Of a stretch of DNA of 64,000 nucleotides, positions 17,591 to 26,419 are shown piece after piece. Under the pieces are notes generated by a model that saw nothing but the letters and a program-made list of their open reading frames with translations, searched no databases and was not told the DNA's origin. This stretch comes from an uncultured Alphaproteobacteria bacterium. Lineage in GTDB: Bacteria; Pseudomonadota; Alphaproteobacteria; RF32; CAG-239. Made by a program: the position numbers and the translations under genes. The stretch lies in NCBI GenBank assembly GCA_944391515.1, contig CALXTW010000004.1, forward strand, positions 16,368 through 80,367, written 5' to 3'. The stretch's first letter is position 1. Every line of letters starts with the position of its first letter.

Positions 17591-18849
17591 TAGTATTGAC
17601 TATTCGCTAACAAGAGTGAGTTATCGTTCTTTATAGCGACTACGATACACGATTTATTTTTGCGTTTCAAGTTCTGGCAGGCTTTATCCGCAGTTGATTT
17701 TTCCATACCGACAATCTTTGAGCGATAAATGATTGCAGAACCATTTGCAACAGGCTCAATATCTATTGGATTGGAAGCTAATTTTTTCGCTTCGGATTTA
17801 ATTTTCAGAGCGTAACTTCTGGCTTTGGAATAGTTTGAAAAAGCACCGATTTGAATTCCCCATTGTGCTTTATCATCTTGAGTATTCTCTTCTTTGGAAG
17901 GGGAGGTTTCCCAATCGGTTTTTTTGTTGGTTGGTGTAATTGCGGCGGTTTGAGTGGTGGTTTCTTCTTTAATGACCTTATTGCTCTCTAAGTTAGCATA
18001 CATATTGGAATCTTTGAAGCGGTCATTTAAGGCTAATCTTTTTAGACCTTTATCCATCATTTTGGCAACATGGCGATCACGAGCTTTAGCCGTATTGTGT
18101 CCCATGGTAACTGCTATGACGCGGTGTCCGTTACGCTGAGCTGAGGTAATAATGTTAAAGCCAGCGGCGTTGGTAAAGCCGGTTTTCATACCATCGGCAC
18201 CTTCGAAGGTTTTTAAGATATTATTGTGAGTGTAGATGGTTTTGCCTTCATAGGTAAATTTTTTCAATGAAAACAGTTTGTAGTATTGCGGAAAGTGGTG
18301 ATACATTGCGGCACCAAGCAAAGCCATGTCGCGTGCCGTGGTTTTTTGAGCTTTGTTAGGCAATCCGTTGGCGTTACGGAAAGTGGTGTTTTTCATTCCT
18401 AATTCTTTGGCAACTTGCGTCATTGTTTGGGCAAAGTTCTTTTCGCTATAACCAAGGTTTTCTGCTAAAACGGTGGCACAATCATTGGCGGATTTAACAA
18501 TTAAAGCTTCAATACAAGTTTTTACTTTGACCGTTTCTCCCGGGCGAAGACCTAATCTGGATGGAGCCATGTTGGCTGCGTGACGACTTACTTTTAAGTC
18601 ATCGTCTAATTTAATAATTCCTTTATTGAGAGCGTCAAAAGTTATGTATAAGGTCATAACTTTGGTAAGAGAAGCAGGATAACGTAATTCGTCGGCGTTG
18701 GAAGATGATAAAATATCGCCGCTTTCGGCATCAATGATGATGGATGATGTTGATGCGGTTGCCGGTTTTGTGGTCAATAAAACAAGCCCTAAGCCACAGA
18801 GAGCATATAGAGCTTTGTGTACAAATGCTAATTTGTTAAACGTAATCAT
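17590..18849 (-). CDS. D-alanyl-D-alanine carboxypeptidase with C-terminal SPOR domain
   Basis: Penicillin-binding protein of family S11 that trims the terminal D-Ala of murein pentapeptides in the periplasm. A signal peptide covers about 1-32; catalytic SLTK is at residues 60-63, followed by SAN (KSANDC) and KTG (DGMKTGFTNAAG). A low-complexity linker leads to a SPOR repeat (WGIQIGAFSNYSKARSYAL and later AIIYRSKIVG), which binds denuded glycan at division septa. The SPOR fusion and coupling to mipZ suggest a septal role. 419 aa. Confidence 0.9.
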   Translation of the reverse strand: MITFNKLAFVHKALYALCGLGLVLLTTKPATASTSSIIIDAESGDILSSSNADELRYPASLTKVMTLYITFDALNKGIIKLDDDLKVSRHAANMAPSRLGLRPGETVKVKTCIEALIVKSANDCATVLAENLGYSEKNFAQTMTQVAKELGMKNTTFRNANGLPNKAQKTTARDMALLGAAMYHHFPQYYKLFSLKKFTYEGKTIYTHNNILKTFEGADGMKTGFTNAAGFNIITSAQRNGHRVIAVTMGHNTAKARDRHVAKMMDKGLKRLALNDRFKDSNMYANLESNKVIKEETTTQTAAITPTNKKTDWETSPSKEENTQDDKAQWGIQIGAFSNYSKARSYALKIKSEAKKLASNPIDIEPVANGSAIIYRSKIVGMEKSTADKACQNLKRKNKSCIVVAIKNDNSLLLANSQY

Positions 18850-18973
18850 TCTTCTTTACTTTTTCTCTGAAATTTTCTTGCTATTAGTATTAGCGTTAAA
18901 ATGCAAATAAATTATTAATTTCAGATGCGTGATAAATTTTTTTTATAAATAATCTTTTGATGTTATTTTTAGC

Positions 18974-19001
18974 TTGACTTTATTTATTATTGTTTGTAAA
19001 A
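18974..19001 (+). promoter_or_regulatory. Possible promoter of tRNA-His
   Basis: TTGACT followed about 16 bases later by TGTAAA lies 13-40 bp before the tRNA gene. The -35 is good and the -10 is weak; no experimental support. Confidence 0.35.
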
Positions 19002-19013
19002 CTCAATGGCAAT

Positions 19014-19090
19014 GGCGAACGTAGCTCAGTTGGTAGAGCCCCGGTTTGTGGTACCGGTTGTCGTCGGTTCGAGCCCGATCGTTCGCCCCA
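19014..19090 (+). tRNA. tRNA-His (GTG anticodon)
   Basis: Acceptor stem GCGAACG pairs with CGTTCGC, with an extra G at -1 opposite C73 and an encoded CCA. The D arm (GTAGCTCAGTTGGTAGAGC), anticodon arm CCGGT-TTGTGGT-ACCGG with GTG, and T arm GTCGG-TTCGAGC-CCGAT are all complete. G-1 opposite C73 is the classical tRNA-His identity element. Confidence 0.96.
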
Positions 19091-19096
19091 TTTAAG

Positions 19097-19120
19097 AATC
19101 TCCCGTGAGGGAGATTTTTT
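19097..19120 (+). terminator. Terminator after tRNA-His
   Basis: AATCTCCC-GTGA-GGGAGATT followed by a T run, seven bases after the CCA end. Confidence 0.88.
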
Positions 19121-19193
19121 GTTTTAATGCCTTACAGACTACCCCCATTTTAATGGGGGTTGAATGCTCACGACGACGATGCTATAAGAAGGT

Positions 19194-19622
19194 ATGGAAG
19201 TCGTACAAAGTCAACATAGTGTTTATCGTTTAAGTTACCACATAGTTTGGGTGTGTAAGTATCGTCGTCGTGTCCTAAAGCCTGGCGTCGTAGATTATAT
19301 AAAGAAATTATTACCCAAGCTACTAAGAAGTATTCCTGGATGTGAGATAGAGAAGATTGGCTTTGATAAAGACCATATTCATTTTGTGATGACAATTCCA
19401 CCAAGATATGCAATAGCCGATGTAATGGCTAAATTGAAAAGCCAATCTTCCTCGCAAATAAGAGCCAAGTTTACTTGGCTCAGCAAAGTATATTTTAAGG
19501 AAAATGTATTTTGGTCACGGGGATACTTCGTCAGTAGCGTTGGCTTAGATGAAGATAAAATTAAACATTATGTAGAATTTCAAGGACGACAGGATTTAGG
19601 TCAGCTCCGTTTGGAGCTGTAA
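19194..19622 (+). CDS. tnpA: IS200-type Y1 (HUH) transposase TnpA
   Basis: Single-strand transposase of 142 aa. The HUH metal motif is HIH (His61, His63) in DHIHFVM; the nucleophilic Tyr is probably Tyr126 in IKHYVEFQ. The N-terminal SYHIVWVCKYRRRVL is characteristic. The frame is complete and motifs are intact, so the element may be active. It is inserted between tRNA-His and the accessory operon that follows. Confidence 0.93.
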   Translation: MEVVQSQHSVYRLSYHIVWVCKYRRRVLKPGVVDYIKKLLPKLLRSIPGCEIEKIGFDKDHIHFVMTIPPRYAIADVMAKLKSQSSSQIRAKFTWLSKVYFKENVFWSRGYFVSSVGLDEDKIKHYVEFQGRQDLGQLRLEL

Positions 19623-19624
19623 GG

Positions 19625-19649
19625 AAAAGGCACCCGAAGGTGCCTTTTC
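19625..19649 (+). terminator. Terminator at the end of tnpA
   Basis: AAAAGGCACC-CGA-AGGTGCCTTTT followed by CT, three bases after the tnpA stop. Confidence 0.8.
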
Positions 19650-19742
19650 TATAGAACCCCAAGTTTACTGGGGGATATCTATTTAAATTTTAATGTTTTT
19701 GTAATTGCATCGGGCTCGAACCCAAGGGTTCGTCTGGCTTAT

Positions 19743-20159
19743 TTAAGATTTTATGGCTTCCATAAGGTAGTTTAAGATTTTTTCAAAACTATCGGCCTCA
19801 TATCTTGAACGCAGATTGATTCTGTCGGCCAGAGCATAGTAGTTGCCTCGTTTATCGTAATAAATCAGACTCTCGTTCCAATTGCCGATGATGACTTTAT
19901 CTTTGAAAAAACGATAGTTGATGAAATTTTTGTTGATGTCTTGAATGGAAGGAAATTTGTAATTCTTTGTTTCTCGATAATGAGCGCAACTTCCATATAA
20001 ATCTAGTCCATTGCAACTTAGCCCGTTGGTGTTTAGAAGAAATGTTTGATATTCTTCCGGTAGAGCGCAAAATTTTTGTATGAGAAGCCAGTTATTGGTC
20101 TCTTCAATTTCTTTTATTAGGGTTGGGGGAAAATAAATTATCGGTAATTTTTCAGTCAT
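19743..20159 (-). CDS. SMI1/KNR4 (SUKH)-family protein, probable immunity protein
   Basis: 138 aa with the SUKH pattern: a leading helix, then LPEEYQTFLLNTNGLSCNGLDLYG, a middle segment KVIIGNWNESLIYYDKRGN, and a closing helix DSFEKILNYLMEAI. SUKH proteins are best known as immunity proteins against nuclease toxins in polymorphic toxin systems, and also occur alone. Its start overlaps the stop of the upstream HNH-like gene by 8 bp, so the two are translated together. Last gene of the T4CP operon. Confidence 0.72.
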   Translation of the reverse strand: MTEKLPIIYFPPTLIKEIEETNNWLLIQKFCALPEEYQTFLLNTNGLSCNGLDLYGSCAHYRETKNYKFPSIQDINKNFINYRFFKDKVIIGNWNESLIYYDKRGNYYALADRINLRSRYEADSFEKILNYLMEAIKS

Positions 20160-20751
20160 GGCAGATTTTTCCCTCAGAAATTGGCAGTAATAACATTTTT
20201 TGTTGGCGCAAAAAGTTGGAATTTAACTGAATGTCTATGATTTTGTGTAAATTTTCGTGTGTGGGGTGGGCACGCATTAAGCATAAGTTATTTAATTCAG
20301 CCTTACCTCCAAAGTCAAACGGAATTTTAATATGAACATTAAAGTTTTCGGGGGTAATTCCTTGTTTTAGCAGATTTATATCTTGAAAGTTCAGACCTAT
20401 TGTTTTGAGAGCGTATTCATCTGTATAGGCGAGCCTTTTCAGAAAGATGTTTCTTAATTTCCATGTTTCTTGATAAAGAGAGGTTTGTTTTTCCCAAGTG
20501 AGGGGGAGATAGGCGTGTTTTTCCAAATGAAAGGTGGTTAGGTGTAGTTCTTTTAATTTTCTTTCAAGTTTGTGCTCCATCTCCGCAATGTCTTGCAGAT
20601 GCTGCTTGTTAAGCGCATTTTGAAAGGGTTGGGCTGACGGCGGAATGCCTTTGGTGAGCAAATCGTCATAGGCTGAGAGCAGGGAGGAGTCATCATCATT
20701 ATAAGGAAGTATTAAGCTATTTTGATGTTTTTGATTTGACCACTCCCACAT
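20152..20751 (-). CDS. Putative HNH-like nuclease / small effector
   Basis: 199 aa, mostly helical N-terminus. Residues 138-170 (NVHIKIPFDFGG, then AELNNLCLMRA and HPTHENLHK) follow the layout of HNH toxins: His140, a GG turn, Asn155 before a hydrophobic strand, and His165/His169. The usual second His of the HH pair is replaced by Ile141, so activity is uncertain. The ATG has GAGG six bases upstream and lies 26 bp after the VirD4-like gene; the SUKH gene overlaps its end. The order T4CP, nuclease-like, SUKH suggests an exported toxin with its immunity protein. Other reading: an accessory subunit of unknown role. Confidence 0.5.
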   Translation of the reverse strand: MWEWSNQKHQNSLILPYNDDDSSLLSAYDDLLTKGIPPSAQPFQNALNKQHLQDIAEMEHKLERKLKELHLTTFHLEKHAYLPLTWEKQTSLYQETWKLRNIFLKRLAYTDEYALKTIGLNFQDINLLKQGITPENFNVHIKIPFDFGGKAELNNLCLMRAHPTHENLHKIIDIQLNSNFLRQQKMLLLPISEGKICHD

Positions 20752-20777
20752 CTCTTACCTCATTTCATCTGCCTCTT

Positions 20778-23012
20778 TTAATTTGGGTTTGTGTTGATGT
20801 CTTCTTCATTATAGTCGTCATCATCAAAGTCTTCGTCATCATAATCTTCATTTGGATCATATTCAATACCCAGTTTGGATAGCATATCTTCATTGATATC
20901 TTCACGTTGAGCAACAATCCAATCCGGAACATAAGGTGATGGCGGAAGTTTTGATAAGGCCAACATTTGCTTATCCAGATAAAAACGAGGGGCATCTGCC
21001 ATAATCGGGCGATCGATGAAACCTTGCATCAGAACTACTTGTTTGAGCATCGGTAAGCTCAGTAATTGCGTTGTACTAATTACAGATGTTCCTTGTAATT
21101 GGTAACTTACGTTTTTGCTGAACGGGTTGGAGCCTTTTTGGAAGCTGATACCTTCGTTCTTTGAGAATGAGGTGGTTTGGACGGTTTTGTTACCAATCAT
21201 TTTGGAGAAACGTTGGGCGGTTTGCTCGTTGTTTTGAGATAAAATAACTTTGCAAGCCGTGGTAGAAATAACCGTTTCCAAGTCATCTTTACCGTATTTA
21301 CCTGAAATTTGTCCTAAGTCTTGTCCAATCAGCAAGTATGATACTTTTTGACCACGTCCGACCGCCGGACCATCAATAATGGCTTTTAATTTAGGCATTT
21401 GCGGAAACTCGTCCAATACAAATAAGGTCGGGAATGGTCCCATTTGACCATCGGTTTTGTTTTGGAATTTTGGTGGGTTAGCAATTAGGTAAGAGGACAT
21501 TAATTCAATAAATGTTCCTGAAATAACACCCAAAGCTCTCGCATCAACTTGGTTAACTGACAGATAAACCGAAATTGGTTTCCACTCACCGGTAACAGGG
21601 TCCTTCATACCGCGCAAATCCTTAAAGTGTAAGTCAGAAAAGCTGGTACGCGATACAACGGCGGAGTTTTTGAAAATACCAATACCTGAGAAACCGGTGG
21701 ACAATACGGAACCACGCTCTTTATCTGGCATTGAGCTTAATTGGCTAAGTTCTACAATACAACGTGGAGAATAGCCGTATTTTCTGGCTTCTTCTATGGC
21801 TTCTTCCAACATATCACGCATTGGGTCTGCCATGGCCGCCATTTGGTCACCTTCATCAAGACGGCGCTTGATTTCTTGGGATTGTTTAATTTGTGACTCG
21901 GTAATCCACTCCAAAATCATTGCTAGGCAAGATTCGTGGCCAATCCATTTTTCGGGCAATAATGACCAAGTACCTATAGGGAGGTAGTTATCAATCGTTA
22001 AAGTCCCACTGTGGAGGTTTTGAATGGCTTTAGCGGCCATTGGATCTCGCATTTCCAAATAGTAGCCTTCCAGAACTCTTTTATCTTCTTCGTCGAGTTT
22101 ACCTTCATAAACACGGCCGATAAAGTAGTCGTTGGCGCGAGCTCGCTCACATTTGGAGGCAATAAAGTGTATGAAGCCGGTTAGTGCGGCACGACCTGTT
22201 TTTGACCAGTGCGGGTCTGCGCCACCTTTTGGATCTTCAACCAAGATATTACACATTGAGTCCACGTACATATCGCGGTCAGGACCAGGGGCTGGCAAAG
22301 CATTCGGCGACAAAGGATTCCAGCTCGGGTAATAAATACCTTCTGCAGGATTATCTTCGGCACCCCAGTTAATGACAAATACCGGTCCATCTTTGGCTCT
22401 GGCACCCGTGGTAGTGAAGCACAACTCAGGTTTTGGGTCGTTTACCACAATGCTCATACCATGTGAGTGGAAAATTGTCGGAATAACTACTCCGGCAGTT
22501 TTACCGGTACCCGGAGGTGCGCAGCACAAGGTTGAAAGGGTTTCTTTTAACATTAGCAGATGCCCTTTGTATTTGCCGACAACCATGCAGAAACCATCAA
22601 GTAAGCCCATCTTTTTAATGTCTTTTAACTCGGCAATGCGGGCAGAACCGTGAATATTGGATTGAAAACGGTAAGGGTTGCTTACTGTGCCGATAACAAT
22701 ACCAAAAGGTAAAGAAATAAAAGGGAGAATCGGAAGCCATAGCCCAACAGAAAATGGACCATGGTAATTGGATATTTGCTTGAGCCAATTCCAATATCTG
22801 GAAAATAGGTAATCAGGTGAGTTGAATATGGTTTGTAAAAATTTTCCGACTTCACTTAAGGTATCTTTGGATACGCCGCTACCAATTAGATAGCCCAGCG
22901 GCATAGAGATAATAGCCAAAGCTGCAGTAACCAGAAATGTTATGATGAAGGTTATCAATACCCAACGGACCGCGTTATTGTACTCTTCCCATTCTTCGCC
23001 TTGTTTTTCCAT
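20778..23012 (-). CDS. VirD4/TraG-type type IV coupling ATPase
   Basis: Hexameric inner-membrane ATPase that recruits DNA or protein substrates to type IV secretion channels. Two to three N-terminal membrane segments (about 17-45 and 88-110) lead to NIHGSARIAELKDIKKMG, Walker A APPGTGKT (about 169-176), Walker B-like TLFVLDEFPQM, and the motif GQDLGQISGKYGKDD. The C-terminal 35 residues are a very acidic tail (DYDDEDFDDDDYNEED), a position where coupling proteins bind substrates or adaptors. 744 aa. No VirB genes, pilin or relaxase lie in the window, so it is an orphan or works with distant components. Confidence 0.88.
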   Translation of the reverse strand: MEKQGEEWEEYNNAVRWVLITFIITFLVTAALAIISMPLGYLIGSGVSKDTLSEVGKFLQTIFNSPDYLFSRYWNWLKQISNYHGPFSVGLWLPILPFISLPFGIVIGTVSNPYRFQSNIHGSARIAELKDIKKMGLLDGFCMVVGKYKGHLLMLKETLSTLCCAPPGTGKTAGVVIPTIFHSHGMSIVVNDPKPELCFTTTGARAKDGPVFVINWGAEDNPAEGIYYPSWNPLSPNALPAPGPDRDMYVDSMCNILVEDPKGGADPHWSKTGRAALTGFIHFIASKCERARANDYFIGRVYEGKLDEEDKRVLEGYYLEMRDPMAAKAIQNLHSGTLTIDNYLPIGTWSLLPEKWIGHESCLAMILEWITESQIKQSQEIKRRLDEGDQMAAMADPMRDMLEEAIEEARKYGYSPRCIVELSQLSSMPDKERGSVLSTGFSGIGIFKNSAVVSRTSFSDLHFKDLRGMKDPVTGEWKPISVYLSVNQVDARALGVISGTFIELMSSYLIANPPKFQNKTDGQMGPFPTLFVLDEFPQMPKLKAIIDGPAVGRGQKVSYLLIGQDLGQISGKYGKDDLETVISTTACKVILSQNNEQTAQRFSKMIGNKTVQTTSFSKNEGISFQKGSNPFSKNVSYQLQGTSVISTTQLLSLPMLKQVVLMQGFIDRPIMADAPRFYLDKQMLALSKLPPSPYVPDWIVAQREDINEDMLSKLGIEYDPNEDYDDEDFDDDDYNEEDINTNPN

Positions 23013-23035
23013 CTTCTTACTCTTTTAGGTTATTT

Positions 23036-24346
23036 TTACTTTATATTACGAATTAATTTTTTGAGCTTTTCAAATTTATCGTTATCTATGTGATTTTCAG
23101 CTTCTTCCAAAGTTTTGGCAAAAAGTTTAATTTCTTTTGGTGTTCCTCTGTCAATGCGGGTTACATTAACTTTTATATCATCCCAGATTTCAAACATATC
23201 TTCGGCATTGATAATGTTTCCGAGTTGAATAATTACGTAAGGGGTAATGCTGAAACTTAAATCTGCTTCTTTTAGTTTTTCTTCTAATGCTTTACAAGAT
23301 AACGATATTTTTCTGACAGGGGAGATTCTGTGGCTGCTTTCCGAAAACCAGAGGGGCTCTTCGTCGTTAAATCTTTCTTCATCGGCTAACCAATCTCCGG
23401 GCTCTTTATCAAGCAGGCAAACACAAATTTTCTTGTCGGCAACACCGATAAAATCTATTAAATTATTGGCAAGGGTTGCACCGGTAATGATTTCATAGCC
23501 CTTTTGTTTGAGGACATCCATAATAGAACCACCACGCTGAACTTGATTTTCTCCGCGATTATTAGCTTGAGGTTTACGTCCCTCTTTAGGGCTTTTGTTA
23601 AAGTCTTTCTTTTCTCTCGTATCTCTAAAATCTCGATTTTCTTTGTTTTTTTCTTTTTCTCGGGGAGCTCTCTTCTCCTCGGGCTTAGGACTTTCTTCTT
23701 TTTGAGGAGCAGGTTGAGTATCAAATGCGTCAAAATTAAAGTCGAAATCGTCGCTTTCGCCATCATCAAATTGGAATAATGAATGATCAAATGTTTTGGG
23801 TTCACTCGGAGGAGGAGAACTCAGAGCAGCTAAAGATGGAGGCGTGATCTTGGGGGCACTATGTGCTTTGGTAACTTGGTTGCTCAACGTTGTTGGGCGA
23901 GGTAGTGTATCTTCAACGCGGTCATCAATCGGAGCTCGGATACTGCGCGGTCTTATTTCTTTGTAAGATCTTTTCTTTTTGATAGGTTGGTTATGTTTTT
24001 TGGTGGTTATGACTGTTACTTGTTTGTAGAACAGTTTACGAAAGAGTTTTATCGGGTAAATAAGCAGTTTAACCAACAATTTATCCCAGGCTATTAGGCT
24101 TAAAGCGGCCCAGCCTGTTAACCACAAAGGAATAAATGTTAAAATGATTAAGATAAATGCCCATTCTTTTGGAGCTTGTATGGTCCAACCTTGATACCAG
24201 AGATTGTATAGATGCTCCCAATGTTGGGAACGGAAAATGTCAAAACGCCAGTTGGTGAGCATAATAACCCTTATCCCTTCCAGAAAAAATATGCTCCAGA
24301 AGATGCCTACAAATATAATGCGGACTGTTATTAAAAAGGGTTTCAA
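23036..24346 (-). CDS. Membrane protein with low-complexity linker, T4CP operon
   Basis: 436 aa, no family recognised. Two N-terminal membrane segments (about 5-27 and 62-88) flank a Trp-rich loop with LYNLWYQGWTIQAPKEWAF. A long charged linker (about 115-270, Lys/Arg/Glu/Pro rich, with KKEDFNKSPKEGRK-like runs) follows. The C-terminal 165 residues, from GGSIMDVLKQKGYEIITG, look folded: GVADKKICVCLLDKEPG resembles a small nuclease/sensor alpha-beta fold but is not assigned. The N-terminal half is similar to the neighbouring 165-aa protein, so they are paralogues. Confidence 0.6.
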   Translation of the reverse strand: MKPFLITVRIIFVGIFWSIFFLEGIRVIMLTNWRFDIFRSQHWEHLYNLWYQGWTIQAPKEWAFILIILTFIPLWLTGWAALSLIAWDKLLVKLLIYPIKLFRKLFYKQVTVITTKKHNQPIKKKRSYKEIRPRSIRAPIDDRVEDTLPRPTTLSNQVTKAHSAPKITPPSLAALSSPPPSEPKTFDHSLFQFDDGESDDFDFNFDAFDTQPAPQKEESPKPEEKRAPREKEKNKENRDFRDTREKKDFNKSPKEGRKPQANNRGENQVQRGGSIMDVLKQKGYEIITGATLANNLIDFIGVADKKICVCLLDKEPGDWLADEERFNDEEPLWFSESSHRISPVRKISLSCKALEEKLKEADLSFSITPYVIIQLGNIINAEDMFEIWDDIKVNVTRIDRGTPKEIKLFAKTLEEAENHIDNDKFEKLKKLIRNIK

Positions 24347-24405
24347 AGGTTTTTTTCTCCCATTTATTTTGCGTTAAGTTTATCTCTTATTGGTTAATTC
24401 TTTAT

Positions 24406-24903
24406 TTAATTTTTTTTATCAAATTTTTCTTTGAGTTTTTCTCTTAGTATATCAGAGTTTTTTTCTTGGTGCTCCATATTTGATTTGAAATCTTTTAATT
24501 TTGCTTCAATCATTTCTTCAGGATTAATTTTTTTGCCTGTGCTGCCCATATTTTTGATGACAATACGCGATGTATCTTTGCCATATTTCTTGATTTGTTT
24601 TTGATTGTACCAATTGATGGGTGCTAATATGATGGCTATGAAATTGCGGTGATAGAAATATCTCCACCCGAAAATCCAGGTCGGAATAAGCAAAATTAAG
24701 GTCAAAAAGAGGCCATAGTCTTTGGCTTCTTTAATGCTACCGCCTTGATTCCAATAAGCTGAAATAATTTCCCAATCAACAAGTGATAGGTAGTTGAAAT
24801 TCCAAATCGCGCTTGTAAAAAATAAGCTGACGTATAAAAATATATACGTCCAGATGATTCCAACTAAAAGACATTTGCAAAATTTCAGAATTTTTTTGAG
24901 CAT
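24406..24903 (-). CDS. Membrane protein, paralogue of its neighbour's N-terminus
   Basis: 165 aa with membrane segments at about 8-32 and 63-85 and a hydrophilic, Lys-rich C-terminus. The segment DWEIISAYWNQGGSIKEAKD aligns with the LYNLWYQGWTIQAPKEWAF region of the next protein, and both continue into a hydrophobic stretch ending in W-x-G-W. It starts 2 bp after the upstream gene. No known family; probably a membrane partner of the coupling ATPase. Confidence 0.6.
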   Translation of the reverse strand: MLKKILKFCKCLLVGIIWTYIFLYVSLFFTSAIWNFNYLSLVDWEIISAYWNQGGSIKEAKDYGLFLTLILLIPTWIFGWRYFYHRNFIAIILAPINWYNQKQIKKYGKDTSRIVIKNMGSTGKKINPEEMIEAKLKDFKSNMEHQEKNSDILREKLKEKFDKKN

Positions 24904-24905
24904 TG

Positions 24906-26339
24906 TTATTTAGAGGCTCCCCCTTGGTATTGCCATAAACGTGTGTTCATATTGATTTGGTTTCTTGGATCTCTGTTTTGTTGAGCACGACGTTGTCCTT
25001 GAGGATCTAATACAAGACGACCATGAGGGTTGATACCTGAACGAATCATTTCTCTGTATCTTTCGTGAAGGTGAGCTCTTCGGCTCTGATTGTTATCATT
25101 GCGTGCGGCTTGTATATTTAGCTGGTTTGTGTTCTTTTTGAGTTTTTCGGTTAAGCCCAGTTCTAAGTTATTGGATACAATCAAATGTTGCAACATGGTT
25201 TGAGGTTCACGATGTTGCGGTTTGGTGATTTCTTCTTCAGGAATACCCAATGTTTCGTTAATTTTACGAAGTGTTTTGTTTTTTTCGCCTTTTTTCCCGG
25301 CTTCATCAAATTTTTCTTTTTTATATTGTTTATCGGCAAATTTATTGGCTTTTTCAACGTCATCATTTAATTGTTGAATGAGTTTGGCTGGATTTTTACC
25401 TTGTCTTTGCCATTCATCCATTTGGGCAGCAATTGCTAGGGCATTGCGTCTTTCCATGGCTTCAAAGACATGGGCCGGAACGGAATTTTTGAAAGCGTCT
25501 TTGTTGATGCATATGCTTTCAGCCATTTGGGCTCGAGCAAGTTGACCGGCGATAAAATGTATGGTTTTCATATTTTCTGCCAAGTTGTCTATCATTGCTA
25601 GGGCTTCGGTGCAAAATTGCTGACGTTTGCCTTCCGGCAATTCTTGCATAAGGCGTTTGGTTAATCCCGTGGCTTTCGAAGCATCAATGTTACCGTTTTT
25701 AATGTCTTCTAAAACGGCTTTAAGTCCATCTTTTCCTTTATCTATAGTTGCTTTTTGACCATCATAAAGTTTAACGGCTTTATCATCGACATTGTCGCGA
25801 GTGGTGATGGTATTGTATTCGCTGTTTTCTCGTTTTTTGGCTGCCATTTTAGCTTGTTCACAACGATTTTTGAATGCCGCATAAGATTTGTCAATTTGTT
25901 TGTAAGTCTTTTTATAGAGCCAGTTGGCGCCACCTAACAGCCATTCATTATACATGTATTGAATGATGTCTTGTTCTTTGAAGAGGTCTTTGGGTTCATC
26001 ATCTTTTTCTCTGACCTTAGTTCCATCTTCCTGCGTGATTTCGCCTTCATCGCCTTCTTGTTCTTTAGCTAATTGTTCTCGACATTCTTCTTGTTGTTTG
26101 CGTTCCTCAGGAGTTAAAATCCCGCGCTTTTCTTTAATATTAAGATAGTTTAATTTTTGAGCAACGGTCATTCCTTGGAAGGTTTGGGCTTCCTTTTTGG
26201 GGTTTTGTGATAAGGCAATGGTTTTTTGCGGCTCAGAATTGTTTTGAGACGTTGGCTGAGGTACAGGTTGTGCAACAGGCTGTTGAGTTTGAGTTGCCGA
26301 TGCTTCATTGACGCTTACTGTTTTGGGGGTATCTGCCAT
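24906..26339 (-). CDS. Hydrophilic coiled-coil protein, T4CP operon
   Basis: 477 aa from the internal ATG, which has AAGGTG six bases upstream; a GTG three codons earlier is less likely. The N-terminus is Gln/Pro/Thr rich and disordered (1-60). MTVAQKLNYLNIKEKRGILT and EERKQQEECREQLAKEQEG start a long helical region with many Lys/Glu/Gln. MARAQMAESIC-type helices lie in the middle, and the C-terminus is Asn/Arg/Gln rich (ARNDNNQSRRAHLHERYREM). No signal peptide or membrane segment, so cytoplasmic. Function unknown; could be a cytosolic adaptor or substrate of the coupling ATPase. Confidence 0.6.
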   Translation of the reverse strand: MADTPKTVSVNEASATQTQQPVAQPVPQPTSQNNSEPQKTIALSQNPKKEAQTFQGMTVAQKLNYLNIKEKRGILTPEERKQQEECREQLAKEQEGDEGEITQEDGTKVREKDDEPKDLFKEQDIIQYMYNEWLLGGANWLYKKTYKQIDKSYAAFKNRCEQAKMAAKKRENSEYNTITTRDNVDDKAVKLYDGQKATIDKGKDGLKAVLEDIKNGNIDASKATGLTKRLMQELPEGKRQQFCTEALAMIDNLAENMKTIHFIAGQLARAQMAESICINKDAFKNSVPAHVFEAMERRNALAIAAQMDEWQRQGKNPAKLIQQLNDDVEKANKFADKQYKKEKFDEAGKKGEKNKTLRKINETLGIPEEEITKPQHREPQTMLQHLIVSNNLELGLTEKLKKNTNQLNIQAARNDNNQSRRAHLHERYREMIRSGINPHGRLVLDPQGQRRAQQNRDPRNQINMNTRLWQYQGGASK

Positions 26340-26419
26340 ATTCTTCACCTTAATATCTTATTTATTACCTTTAGTGTAGCATTAAAAATATTTTTTGTCT
26401 ATATTTTTGTAAAAAACAT

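Larger units (their letters stand above)
19136..19680 (+). mobile_element. IS200-type insertion sequence (IS200/IS605 family), ends approximate
   Basis: A single-gene element: left hairpin at 19141-19160 (ACCCCCATT-TT-AATGGGGGT), the Y1 transposase, a terminator-like hairpin at 19625-19649, and a right subterminal hairpin CCCCA-AGTTTAC-TGGGG at 19657-19673. A TTAC tetranucleotide sits at 19132-19135, a typical cleavage-site sequence in this family. There are no terminal inverted repeats and no target duplication, as expected for this mechanism. No TnpB/IscB accessory gene is present. Exact ends cannot be fixed without another copy. Confidence 0.8.
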
